A stretch of 11,495 bases of DNA from Methylacidiphilaceae bacterium UBA1321 (GTDB taxonomy: Bacteria > Verrucomicrobiota > Verrucomicrobiia > Methylacidiphilales > UBA1321), in contig DBTH01000216.1 of NCBI GenBank assembly GCA_002306945.1, forward strand, positions 1-11,495. Direction: 5' to 3'. Made by a program: the position numbers and the translations under genes. A model generated the notes under the pieces. The model was not told the origin of the DNA, searched no databases, and saw only the letters and a program-made list of their open reading frames with translations. Below are positions 5,479-11,495 of this stretch, piece after piece. Position 1 is the stretch's first letter. Each line of letters opens with the position of its first letter.

Positions 5479-6252
5479 ATGAATGTGGGATTATATCAGG
5501 CTATTAGTGGCATGAAGGGGTGTGAGGAGCAGCAACATACGATTGCGGCCAATCTCACCCGTGCCAACATTGCCGGCAATCGCCAGTCGGTGACGGCGTT
5601 TGTTTCCGCCCTCAGCGGGGCCACTCCAGCCACCCTTTCGAAGACTTCTGTCGGCAAGGCGGGCGATTACCAGGTCTTCAACGCGCCGCCGGTTGAGGCA
5701 TTCAATAAACTCGATTTTACTCAGGGGGCTATCGAGCCGACAGGTGATCCTCTTAGTATGGCGATTCAGGGCGACGGTTTTTTCACCGTCCGGGAAAAGA
5801 GCGGCAAGATTTCCTATACGCGCGACGGCACGTTCCGCTGGAATACGGACGGCAAGATCACGACTCAGGATGGCGCGGAATTGCTCGGTACCGGCAACGT
5901 TCCGATCTCGGTGCCGACGACAAAGGGGTTGATGATCGACGACCGTGGATCGGTTACTCTCGACGGTCAGGAAATTTCCAAACTGGCCGTTACGCACTTC
6001 AAGGATCCGGCTACCGATTTGCAGGAAACGAGCACGGGCGGCCGGTTTTCCAAGACCGATTCCGCGACGGTGCAGACGACTGGATTTGCTCCAGACCGGA
6101 TTTGTTCCGGCTATCTGGAAAGCAGCAACGGCAATCCCGTCACCCAGATGGTGACGATGATCGATGTGATGCGGGCGTATGAGGCCAATCAAAAGATGGC
6201 CCAGGCTGAGGACGACGCCACTCAGCGTTTAATCAAAACAGCGGGAACCTGA
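5479..6252 (+). CDS. flgF: Flagellar proximal rod protein FlgF
   Basis: This 257-residue flagellar hook/basal-body rod protein lies directly before flgG. I chose the ATG at 5479 because AGGAAG lies 4 bases upstream and MNVGLYQAISGM aligns with the family start; the frame is open further upstream, but those residues are not family-like. The N-terminal rod motif is divergent (IAANLTRANIAGNRQS, about 24-39, where most members have NNLANxxTxGF). The middle shows DPLSMAIQGDGFFTV and ISYTRDGTFRWNTDGKI. The C terminus (GYLESSNGNPVTQMVTMIDV then MRAYEANQKM) is canonical. FlgF forms part of the periplasmic rod and is exported by the flagellar type III system without a cleaved signal. FlgF rather than a second FlgG is inferred from gene order and from its divergence from the following gene. 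Confidence 0.85.
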   Translation: MNVGLYQAISGMKGCEEQQHTIAANLTRANIAGNRQSVTAFVSALSGATPATLSKTSVGKAGDYQVFNAPPVEAFNKLDFTQGAIEPTGDPLSMAIQGDGFFTVREKSGKISYTRDGTFRWNTDGKITTQDGAELLGTGNVPISVPTTKGLMIDDRGSVTLDGQEISKLAVTHFKDPATDLQETSTGGRFSKTDSATVQTTGFAPDRICSGYLESSNGNPVTQMVTMIDVMRAYEANQKMAQAEDDATQRLIKTAGT

Positions 6253-6255
6253 TTT

Positions 6256-7041
6256 ATGATCCGAGCACTATGGTCTTCAGCCAGCGGGATGGCCGCCCAG
6301 CAGACGAATATCGACGTCATCTCGAACAATCTCGCCAACGTCAATACGACGGGGTTCAAGAAGGAATCGGCGCTGTTTGAGGATTTGATGTACCAGACCG
6401 AAGTCCCCCAGGGCAACAAACTCGGGGACGGTTCCACGGTGCCGACCGGCATCCAGATCGGTTACGGTACGCGGACGGTGGCGACGGCGCGTTCCTTTAC
6501 CCAGGGCGATTTGCAGCAGACCGGCGGAACTCTCGATGTGGCGATCCAGGGACGCGGCTTTTTCAAGATCGAGATGCCGGACGGTTCGATTGCCTACACG
6601 CGGGACGGTTCCTTGAAGATGAATTCGAGCGGTCAGATTGTGACCAACCGCGGCTACAAGGTTTCTGGAACGGACACGATCGATTCGCAGGCCACCGATA
6701 TAACGATTGCCCGTGACGGCACGATGTCGGTGGTGGTCAATAACACTACGCAGACGCTCTCGCCGATCACGCTGACCGATTTCCCGAACCCGGCCGGTTT
6801 GCGCGCCCTCGGAGATAATCTCTATATCGAAACCGATGCGTCGGGCACGCCGCAGTCAGGATTGACTCCCGGAAGCAACGGCGAGGGGACTCTTGCGCAG
6901 GGTTATCTGGAAAGTTCCAATGTCGCGATTGTCGACGAAATGGTGCGGATGATCCAGGCGCAACGGGCCTATGAGATCAGCTCGAAGGCAATCCAGGCGT
7001 CCGACGAAATGTTGAGCACGGCCAATAATTTGAAGCGGTAA
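6256..7041 (+). CDS. flgG: Flagellar distal rod protein FlgG
   Basis: At 261 residues this has the normal FlgG length. It opens with MIRALWSSASGMAAQQTNID and the rod motif VISNNLANVNTTGFKKE (about 21-37). The core shows LDVAIQGRGFFKIEMPDGSI and YTRDGSLKMNSSGQIV, and it ends with GYLESSNVAIVDEMVRMIQA, QRAYEISSKAI and STANNLKR. All are standard FlgG features. The protein builds the distal rod that crosses the P- and L-rings. It begins 3 bases after the flgF stop and has no obvious ribosome binding site, so coupled translation with flgF is likely. Confidence 0.97.
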   Translation: MIRALWSSASGMAAQQTNIDVISNNLANVNTTGFKKESALFEDLMYQTEVPQGNKLGDGSTVPTGIQIGYGTRTVATARSFTQGDLQQTGGTLDVAIQGRGFFKIEMPDGSIAYTRDGSLKMNSSGQIVTNRGYKVSGTDTIDSQATDITIARDGTMSVVVNNTTQTLSPITLTDFPNPAGLRALGDNLYIETDASGTPQSGLTPGSNGEGTLAQGYLESSNVAIVDEMVRMIQAQRAYEISSKAIQASDEMLSTANNLKR

Positions 7042-7067
7042 ACCCCGGCTGAATAACCAAGGCAATC

Positions 7068-8063
7068 ATGTTTCTACTCTGGTTCAAATCGTTCAAGACT
7101 CTGCGCCCCTTCAGCAACGAGTTCATCGTGCAATTCCTGCCGCTTGTGGCGTTCCTGTTTTTCATTTCGGGCGCGCAGGCGGTGACGCTGGAGCTGAAGG
7201 AGAGTGTCGCCCTTTCCAAGGGAACGCTCACGGTGGGCGACGTGGCGATGGTCAGTGGCACGGGACCGGTCGATCTTCCGGCGGTTTCCCTCGGTTCGAC
7301 TCCGCTGCCGGGAACGGCGAGCCGGTTGATGCGCGATGCGGTCGAACAGGTGATCGCCGCAAAATATCCGAAGGAAAAGGTTGTCTGGAAAAATGACGTG
7401 GTCGTCTGCCGCGTCGAACGCACCGCCCGCGTGTTGCAGGAGGAGGAGGTGCAGACCCGGCTCGAACAAGAATTATCCGGCATCGTCAAGGGCAGCGGCA
7501 CGGCTCAGGTGAAGGAGATTAATAGTTGGAGCGATATCAAGGTTCCCGATGGCGAACTCGAATTCAGCTTTGAAATCGCCCCGGCCTCAATGCGCAGTTC
7601 GTGGGGTGCGGCCAACATGAAGATCAGTTTCAAGGGCGAAGCGGTTCTGGCGCGTGCGTTGCGGTTCCGCTGGTCGTGGATGCGGCCCGCGTGGCAGGCC
7701 AAGGTGAATCTGGCGGCGGGGCAGGTGCTTGACTTGAAGGATTTCGAAGCGGTGACGATCGATGTGCTTTCGCAACAGTCGCAAGTTTACATCGGGGAGG
7801 AGTTGCCCGCCGATGCGTGCCTGACGCGCGGATTGGTGGCGGGCCGGGCTTTGTCGGCCAACGATTTCAAGGCGCAGACGCTGGTGCGCCGCGGTTCGCC
7901 GGTAGTGCTGCGTTATCAACGCGGTGGACTGACGATTCAGTTGCAGGTTCTGGCATTGCAGGACGGAACGCGCGGCCAGGTGATTGCGGCGCAAAACACA
8001 GCGACCCGGAAGAAAGTCCTGGGGCGCGTTGCGGATGAAACCACTCTCGATTATGTCCAATAA
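7068..8063 (+). CDS. flgA: P-ring assembly chaperone FlgA
   Basis: This 331-residue exported protein has a signal peptide with hydrophobic core IVQFLPLVAFLFFISG (about 20-35) and likely cleavage after AQA (38). The C-terminal third (about 208-331) is a SAF/ChapFlgA-type domain: AKVNLAAGQVLDLKDFEAV, LTRGLVAGRALSANDFKA, RRGSPVVLRYQRGGLTIQ and GQVIAAQNTATRKKVLGRV. FlgA is a periplasmic chaperone that helps FlgI polymerise into the P-ring. It is longer than the E. coli protein (219 residues), with an N-terminal domain of about 170 residues that is seen in other phyla. Its place between flgG and flgH/flgI matches this function. A weak AAGG is the only ribosome binding site candidate. Confidence 0.9.
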   Translation: MFLLWFKSFKTLRPFSNEFIVQFLPLVAFLFFISGAQAVTLELKESVALSKGTLTVGDVAMVSGTGPVDLPAVSLGSTPLPGTASRLMRDAVEQVIAAKYPKEKVVWKNDVVVCRVERTARVLQEEEVQTRLEQELSGIVKGSGTAQVKEINSWSDIKVPDGELEFSFEIAPASMRSSWGAANMKISFKGEAVLARALRFRWSWMRPAWQAKVNLAAGQVLDLKDFEAVTIDVLSQQSQVYIGEELPADACLTRGLVAGRALSANDFKAQTLVRRGSPVVLRYQRGGLTIQLQVLALQDGTRGQVIAAQNTATRKKVLGRVADETTLDYVQ

Positions 8064-8694
8064 ACTGACATTGACGGTATTGTTCCTGGGGGCGTCTCTG
8101 CCGTCACTGGCGTTGGCGCAAAGCGGCTCGATCTGGCCCAATTCGGGCGCGCCGGGTTCGAACACCACTTTGTACGGTGACCAGGTTGCGGCCAGTGTGG
8201 GGGATCTGATCACGATTGTGGTCAATCTTTCCGCCGTGGCCACGCGCGACCAGTCGACCGATACGTCCAAGGCGGCCAGCGTCGCGGACACAATCACGGC
8301 TCTCGGTTATCCGGAAACGGGGGGATGGCCCGATTGGTATCGTTACCGCAACCAGGCGCCTCAAATGGGTTGGAATGCGGCGCAAAGTTACAAGGGCGCG
8401 GGCAAGATGAGTAATACGGAAGTGTTCACAACGACTATCGCCGCCCGCGTGGTCGATGCGTTGCCCAATGGGGTGTTGCGGATCGAGGCGCGCCGCCGTT
8501 CCGAGACGGGCAAGGAAAAGAGCGATCTCATTTTGACCGGCCTGGTCCGGCGACAGGATTTGTCGACGGGCAATTCGGTCTCATCCAACCAGATTGCCGA
8601 TTTGCAAATCAAGCAGGAAGGCACTGGCCCGTTGAGCCGCAATACGCGCAAGGGCTGGCTGACTACGTTCTATGAATTCATCAATCCATTTTAA
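8035..8694 (+). CDS. flgH: L-ring protein FlgH, without lipobox cysteine
   Basis: This 219-residue protein carries FlgH features: SIWP after the signal peptide, LYGDQVAASVGDLITIVVN (about 46-64), and a C-terminal half ending NQIADLQIKQEGTGPLSR then GWLTTFYEFINPF. The signal peptide (LTLTVLFLGASLPSLALA, about 11-28) is followed by QSGS, not by cysteine, and there is no cysteine anywhere in the protein. FlgH is a lipoprotein in the well-studied Proteobacteria, so this one would be matured by signal peptidase I instead. The ATG at 8035 overlaps flgA by 29 bases; an in-frame ATG at 8053 overlaps by 11 and is also possible, and neither has a good ribosome binding site. FlgH forms the outer-membrane L-ring around the rod. 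Confidence 0.9.
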   Translation: MKPLSIMSNKLTLTVLFLGASLPSLALAQSGSIWPNSGAPGSNTTLYGDQVAASVGDLITIVVNLSAVATRDQSTDTSKAASVADTITALGYPETGGWPDWYRYRNQAPQMGWNAAQSYKGAGKMSNTEVFTTTIAARVVDALPNGVLRIEARRRSETGKEKSDLILTGLVRRQDLSTGNSVSSNQIADLQIKQEGTGPLSRNTRKGWLTTFYEFINPF

Positions 8695-8710
8695 AGGAAG
8701 GCTGCGACCT

Positions 8711-10042
8711 ATGTGGAAAATTGCTTTGATGACAATTTGTGTCGGATTGTTCGTGTTCCCGGATGGAGCCCGCGCGCAATCGCGGGTCAAGGACGTCGCC
8801 AGTATTCAAGGCGCGCGCGACAATCAACTGGTCGGCTACGGCATTGTCGTCGGCCTCAACGGTGAGGGCGACTCCGACAGTATTCTCATTCACCAGACTG
8901 TGGCCAATATGGTGAAGCGTTTCGGGGTGACGGTGAACGCCAATTCGCTCAAGGCCAAGAATGCCGCCACGGTCATGGTGACGGCGAAGATTCCGTCCAA
9001 TTCCCGCAACGGTGACAAGATCGACGTGTCGGTCTCCTCAATGGCCGATGCGAAATCATTGCAGGGCGGCACGCTCTTGCAGACGCCGTTGGTGGCGCCG
9101 GACGGAACGGTTTACGCGGTGGCCCAGGGCAGCGTCTTCGTGGGCGGCATTTACGCCGGAGTCGGCGGTCCCGGCGGCGCGACAGTGACGAAGAATATTC
9201 CGACGGCGGGCGCTATTCCCGGCGGCGCTCTGGTGGAACGTGAAATCCCGACCAATCTTTTTCCCAACGGCGTGCTGGAGGTGGTTCTGCGCGAGCATGA
9301 TTTCACCTCGGCGGTGCGCATGGCCAACGCGATCAACGAGCAGATCGGCCCGATGGCGCAGGCTGTCAGCAATAGCACGGTGCAGATTTTCGTGCCGAGG
9401 GAGGCGCAGGTCGAATCGCGCAGGATGGAATTCATCGCGCGGGTGGAAAACGTGGTGTTCCGGCCCGACGCGGCGGCCCGCATCGTCATCAACGAACGAA
9501 CCGGGACGATTGTGGCCAATTCCCGCATTCGCATCGACCGGGTGGCGGTTTCCCACGGAAACCTGACGGTTTCGATTGTGCGTTCGCAGAATGTTTCGCA
9601 GCCGAATTCCTTTACCGGAAACGAGACCGTCAATGTCATCCCCGGGGGAGCCACCGCAGCGGCCAGTGCATCGACTTCCGCAACGGGCGCCGCTTCCGCG
9701 GGTACGGCGGTGACGGCTAATGGCAATACAGTTTACGAGAATGAGGCGGGCGGGCAAATCCAGGTTCCACCCGGAACTGAACCGCCGGCTGGTTACAGGC
9801 CGAAGATGAATCCGGCTGGTGGTGGGCAGAACGGTGGCGGTGTGCGCACGGTGGTGACCGATTCGACAACGACCAAGGTCGAGGAGGAAAAGAAAAATTT
9901 CGTCGTGCTCGACGATTTGCCGACGGTGGACGAGGTGGCGACAGCGTTGAATACGCTCGGCGTGACGCCGCGGGACATGATGTCGATTTTCCAAACCATG
10001 AAACAGGCCGGAGCGTTGCAGGCCGAACTGGTGCTCCAATGA
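8711..10042 (+). CDS. flgI: P-ring protein FlgI with C-terminal-proximal insertion
   Basis: This 443-residue protein is clearly longer than the usual 365-375. The ATG at 8711 follows AAAGGAAGG at a workable distance and starts a good signal peptide (WKIALMTICVGLFVFPDGARA, cleavage after residue 22). The frame extends to an ATG at 8672 inside flgH, which I reject. Hallmarks are RVKDVASIQGARDNQLVGYG, VVGLNGEGDSD, GDKIDVSVSSMADAKSLQGG, TLLQTPL and YAVAQG. The C-terminal helix pair (EVATALNTLGVTPRDMMSIF then QTMKQAGALQAELVLQ) is intact. Between them, about residues 312-392, lies a low-complexity Ala/Ser/Thr/Gly/Pro-rich stretch that ordinary FlgI lacks. FlgI polymerises into the periplasmic P-ring with the help of FlgA. 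Confidence 0.95.
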   Translation: MWKIALMTICVGLFVFPDGARAQSRVKDVASIQGARDNQLVGYGIVVGLNGEGDSDSILIHQTVANMVKRFGVTVNANSLKAKNAATVMVTAKIPSNSRNGDKIDVSVSSMADAKSLQGGTLLQTPLVAPDGTVYAVAQGSVFVGGIYAGVGGPGGATVTKNIPTAGAIPGGALVEREIPTNLFPNGVLEVVLREHDFTSAVRMANAINEQIGPMAQAVSNSTVQIFVPREAQVESRRMEFIARVENVVFRPDAAARIVINERTGTIVANSRIRIDRVAVSHGNLTVSIVRSQNVSQPNSFTGNETVNVIPGGATAAASASTSATGAASAGTAVTANGNTVYENEAGGQIQVPPGTEPPAGYRPKMNPAGGGQNGGGVRTVVTDSTTTKVEEEKKNFVVLDDLPTVDEVATALNTLGVTPRDMMSIFQTMKQAGALQAELVLQ

Positions 10043-10380
10043 ACCCCGTATCCTTCGACATGACCCAGACGCCGCCCGCCATTGCCGGGACGGAGAATCT
10101 CAAGCCAGCCGATTGCAAACGGCTGTGGGGGGCATCGCGCGAATTGGAGGCTCAGTTCAACAGCTATCTGCTCGGCGACATGGGCAAGCGGTTGCCCGGT
10201 ACTTCGGATTCGTTCGGAGGACAGATTTACGCGGGCTTTTTCAAGGACACGCTCGCCCACGAGCTCGCTTCCGGCCAGCACAACGGCATTGCGAAAATGA
10301 TGTACCAGAATTTGACCCAAACCTTGATGAAGACAGAAGAGGCCAAAAAGAGTCTGTCCCAAACCCAATCTGAATCATGA
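10039..10380 (+). CDS. flgJ: Single-domain FlgJ (rod-binding protein)
   Basis: This 113-residue protein matches only the N-terminal rod-binding/cap domain of FlgJ: LEAQFNSYLLGDMGKRLPGT, GQIYAGFFKDTLAHELAS and NGIAKMMYQNLTQTL. The glucosaminidase domain that E. coli FlgJ carries is absent, as in many non-gammaproteobacterial flagellates. The short form would scaffold rod assembly, and another enzyme must open the peptidoglycan. The start overlaps the flgI stop by 4 bases (ATGA), indicating coupled translation. Position after flgI is the standard place for flgJ. Confidence 0.9.
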   Translation: MNPVSFDMTQTPPAIAGTENLKPADCKRLWGASRELEAQFNSYLLGDMGKRLPGTSDSFGGQIYAGFFKDTLAHELASGQHNGIAKMMYQNLTQTLMKTEEAKKSLSQTQSES

Positions 10381-10823
10381 ACCCAAAGAGTCTTCCCCAT
10401 AATCCATTGGAATTACTGGCGGTCTTCGAGTCGATTGTTGACGAGTTGATCCAGGACGAGCGCGAGGAGCAGGAGGCGATCCTCAAGCGTCAGACGGGCA
10501 CGTTGCCGGTCATATGCGGCCGCATCGATCAGCATACGCTGGATTTAAACCGTGTGCAGTCAGTGCTTTCCGCCTTCTGGCCCAAGCCCAACGCCGCTCC
10601 AGAACTCGGCGAGCCGGGCCGCCGGACGATAGATAAGCTAAAGAAATTGCAGCAATTGACGATACAGAATCATTTGCTACTTGAACATCACTTGACATTT
10701 TTACGCGAAATCCACCGTGAAATACTCGGAATTAGCGACAAGCCGTTTTTATTGTACGACGACGCCGGGATGATGTCCGGTGAATGGACGGAATCCGGGG
10801 CGTTGTTGAACGCGAAGGTGTGA
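10377..10823 (+). CDS. flgN: FlgN-like flagellar export chaperone
   Basis: This 148-residue, mostly helical and charged protein lies between flgJ and flgK. The N-terminal half (about 9-42) is an acidic helix with IVDELIQDEREEQEAILKRQ. A second amphipathic region (LQQLTIQNHLLLEHHLTFLR, about 92-111) and the tail LLYDDAGMMSG...GALLNAKV resemble the end of FlgN proteins. FlgN keeps FlgK and FlgL soluble and delivers them to the export gate. The call rests on position before flgK, size and helical pattern; FlgN sequences are too diverse to be certain. Its start overlaps the flgJ stop by 4 bases (ATGA). There is no signal peptide, consistent with a cytoplasmic chaperone. Confidence 0.72.
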   Translation: MNPKSLPHNPLELLAVFESIVDELIQDEREEQEAILKRQTGTLPVICGRIDQHTLDLNRVQSVLSAFWPKPNAAPELGEPGRRTIDKLKKLQQLTIQNHLLLEHHLTFLREIHREILGISDKPFLLYDDAGMMSGEWTESGALLNAKV

Positions 10824-10838
10824 AAACCCAATAGAATT

Positions 10839-11495
10839 ATGTCAAGCTCGGGACTCGGACTCAATGGCGCACTGGCAATGGGGGCTCAATCGCTGAGCAA
10901 CCAGCAGCTCGGCGTTGACGTCGCCGGTCGCAATATTTCCAATGCCAATACCGATGGCGCCACCAAGCAGCGGCTGAATCTGGCGACCGATACGGCCCTG
11001 ACCCAGAATCGTTACCAGGTCGGTACGGGCAGTACCGTGTCCAATATCCAGTCCCTGCGCAATTCGATTCTCGATGCGGCCATTGTCAGGGAATCGACGG
11101 GGGGCAGTTATTACAGCACCTTGTCGTCACAGACGACGCTGGCCGAGAGCGCGCTGGGCGAAAGTTTGTCCTCATCCGATACGACGAAGACTTCGGGCAT
11201 CCAGCAGCAGTTGACTGATTTCTTTGACGCGTGGCAGTCGCTATCGTCTTCGCCAACCGATACGACAATCCGGCAGGAGGTGGTTTCCAAGGCCCAGATT
11301 TTGACTGCCGGATTGAACGGCGCTTCGACCAACCTGCTCAAGCAGCAATCGGATGTCGCCGTCGATGCGGGCGATTCGGCCGCGAACGCCAATGATCTGG
11401 CCGCTCAACTGGCTTCCCTCAATAAACAGATTTCCCGCTCGGAAGCCCTCTCAGGCTCCGGCACCGCAAACGATTTGCGCGACCAGCGGCAGGCG
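10839..11495 (+). CDS. flgK: Hook-filament junction protein FlgK, N-terminal part (cut by window edge)
   Basis: The frame is open from the ATG at 10839 to the last base, giving 219 residues; the C terminus is outside the window. It begins MSSSGLGLNGALAMGAQSLS and has the rod/hook family motif VAGRNISNANTDGATKQRL (about 29-47). TDFFDAWQSLSSSPTDTTIR (about 127-146) and NDLRDQRQA near the cut end are characteristic of FlgK. FlgK is the first junction protein between hook and filament, exported by the flagellar type III system. It lies 15 bases after the flgN-like gene. The start codon has no clear ribosome binding site, but the protein aligns well from here. flgL would be expected next. Confidence 0.93.
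   Translation, partial: MSSSGLGLNGALAMGAQSLSNQQLGVDVAGRNISNANTDGATKQRLNLATDTALTQNRYQVGTGSTVSNIQSLRNSILDAAIVRESTGGSYYSTLSSQTTLAESALGESLSSSDTTKTSGIQQQLTDFFDAWQSLSSSPTDTTIRQEVVSKAQILTAGLNGASTNLLKQQSDVAVDAGDSAANANDLAAQLASLNKQISRSEALSGSGTANDLRDQRQA

Noticed and set aside
9056..10039. Open frame of 327 codons on the minus strand across flgI
   Set aside because: It is His- and Arg-rich composition-driven sequence opposite an unmistakable flgI.

Overview
The window is about 11.5 kb of GC-rich bacterial DNA, most of it a flagellar gene region. The outer-ring proteins FlgA, FlgH and FlgI point to a Gram-negative (diderm), motile organism. A beta-galactosidase next door, a sigma-54-like promoter, and several small genes I cannot name in the flagellar cluster would suit a Verrucomicrobiota- or Planctomycetota-like lineage. 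That placement is a weak inference from gene style, not from any marker gene.

Layout. (1) 1-678, minus strand: the N-terminal part of a GH42 beta-galactosidase that runs off the left edge. (2) 679-837: a divergent, AT-rich spacer. (3) 838-1548: an OmpR/PhoB-type response regulator with no kinase beside it, closed by a clear intrinsic terminator at 1560-1584. (4) 1585-1911: an AT-rich spacer ending in a good sigma-54-type promoter. (5) 1912-5143: a first flagellar operon, made of a small two-helix membrane protein, the flagellar sigma factor FliA, the stator proteins MotA and MotB, and a small Cys-containing protein of unknown role. motA and motB are separated by an unusual 171-bp imperfect palindrome. 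(6) 5144-5478: a second AT-rich spacer that shares a 13-base word with the first. (7) 5479-11495: a second, tightly packed flagellar operon, flgF-flgG-flgA-flgH-flgI-flgJ-flgN(like)-flgK, with flgK cut by the right edge.

How the parts fit. FlgF and FlgG form the proximal and distal rod. FlgA, FlgI and FlgH build the P- and L-rings through which the rod passes. The short FlgJ is the rod-binding/cap domain only. The FlgN-like protein would chaperone the hook-filament junction protein FlgK. MotA/MotB supply torque, and FliA would switch on late genes. Both operons appear to start from AT-rich spacers with sigma-54-like elements, which suggests a hierarchical (RpoN, then FliA) flagellar programme.

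The most unusual items are the palindromic element between motA and motB, the repeated TGAGTGCG word in the two operon spacers, FlgH without a lipobox cysteine, FlgI with an insertion of roughly 80 residues near its C terminus, and the two small unknown proteins in the stator operon. I found no CRISPR array, tRNA, rRNA, transposase or phage gene.
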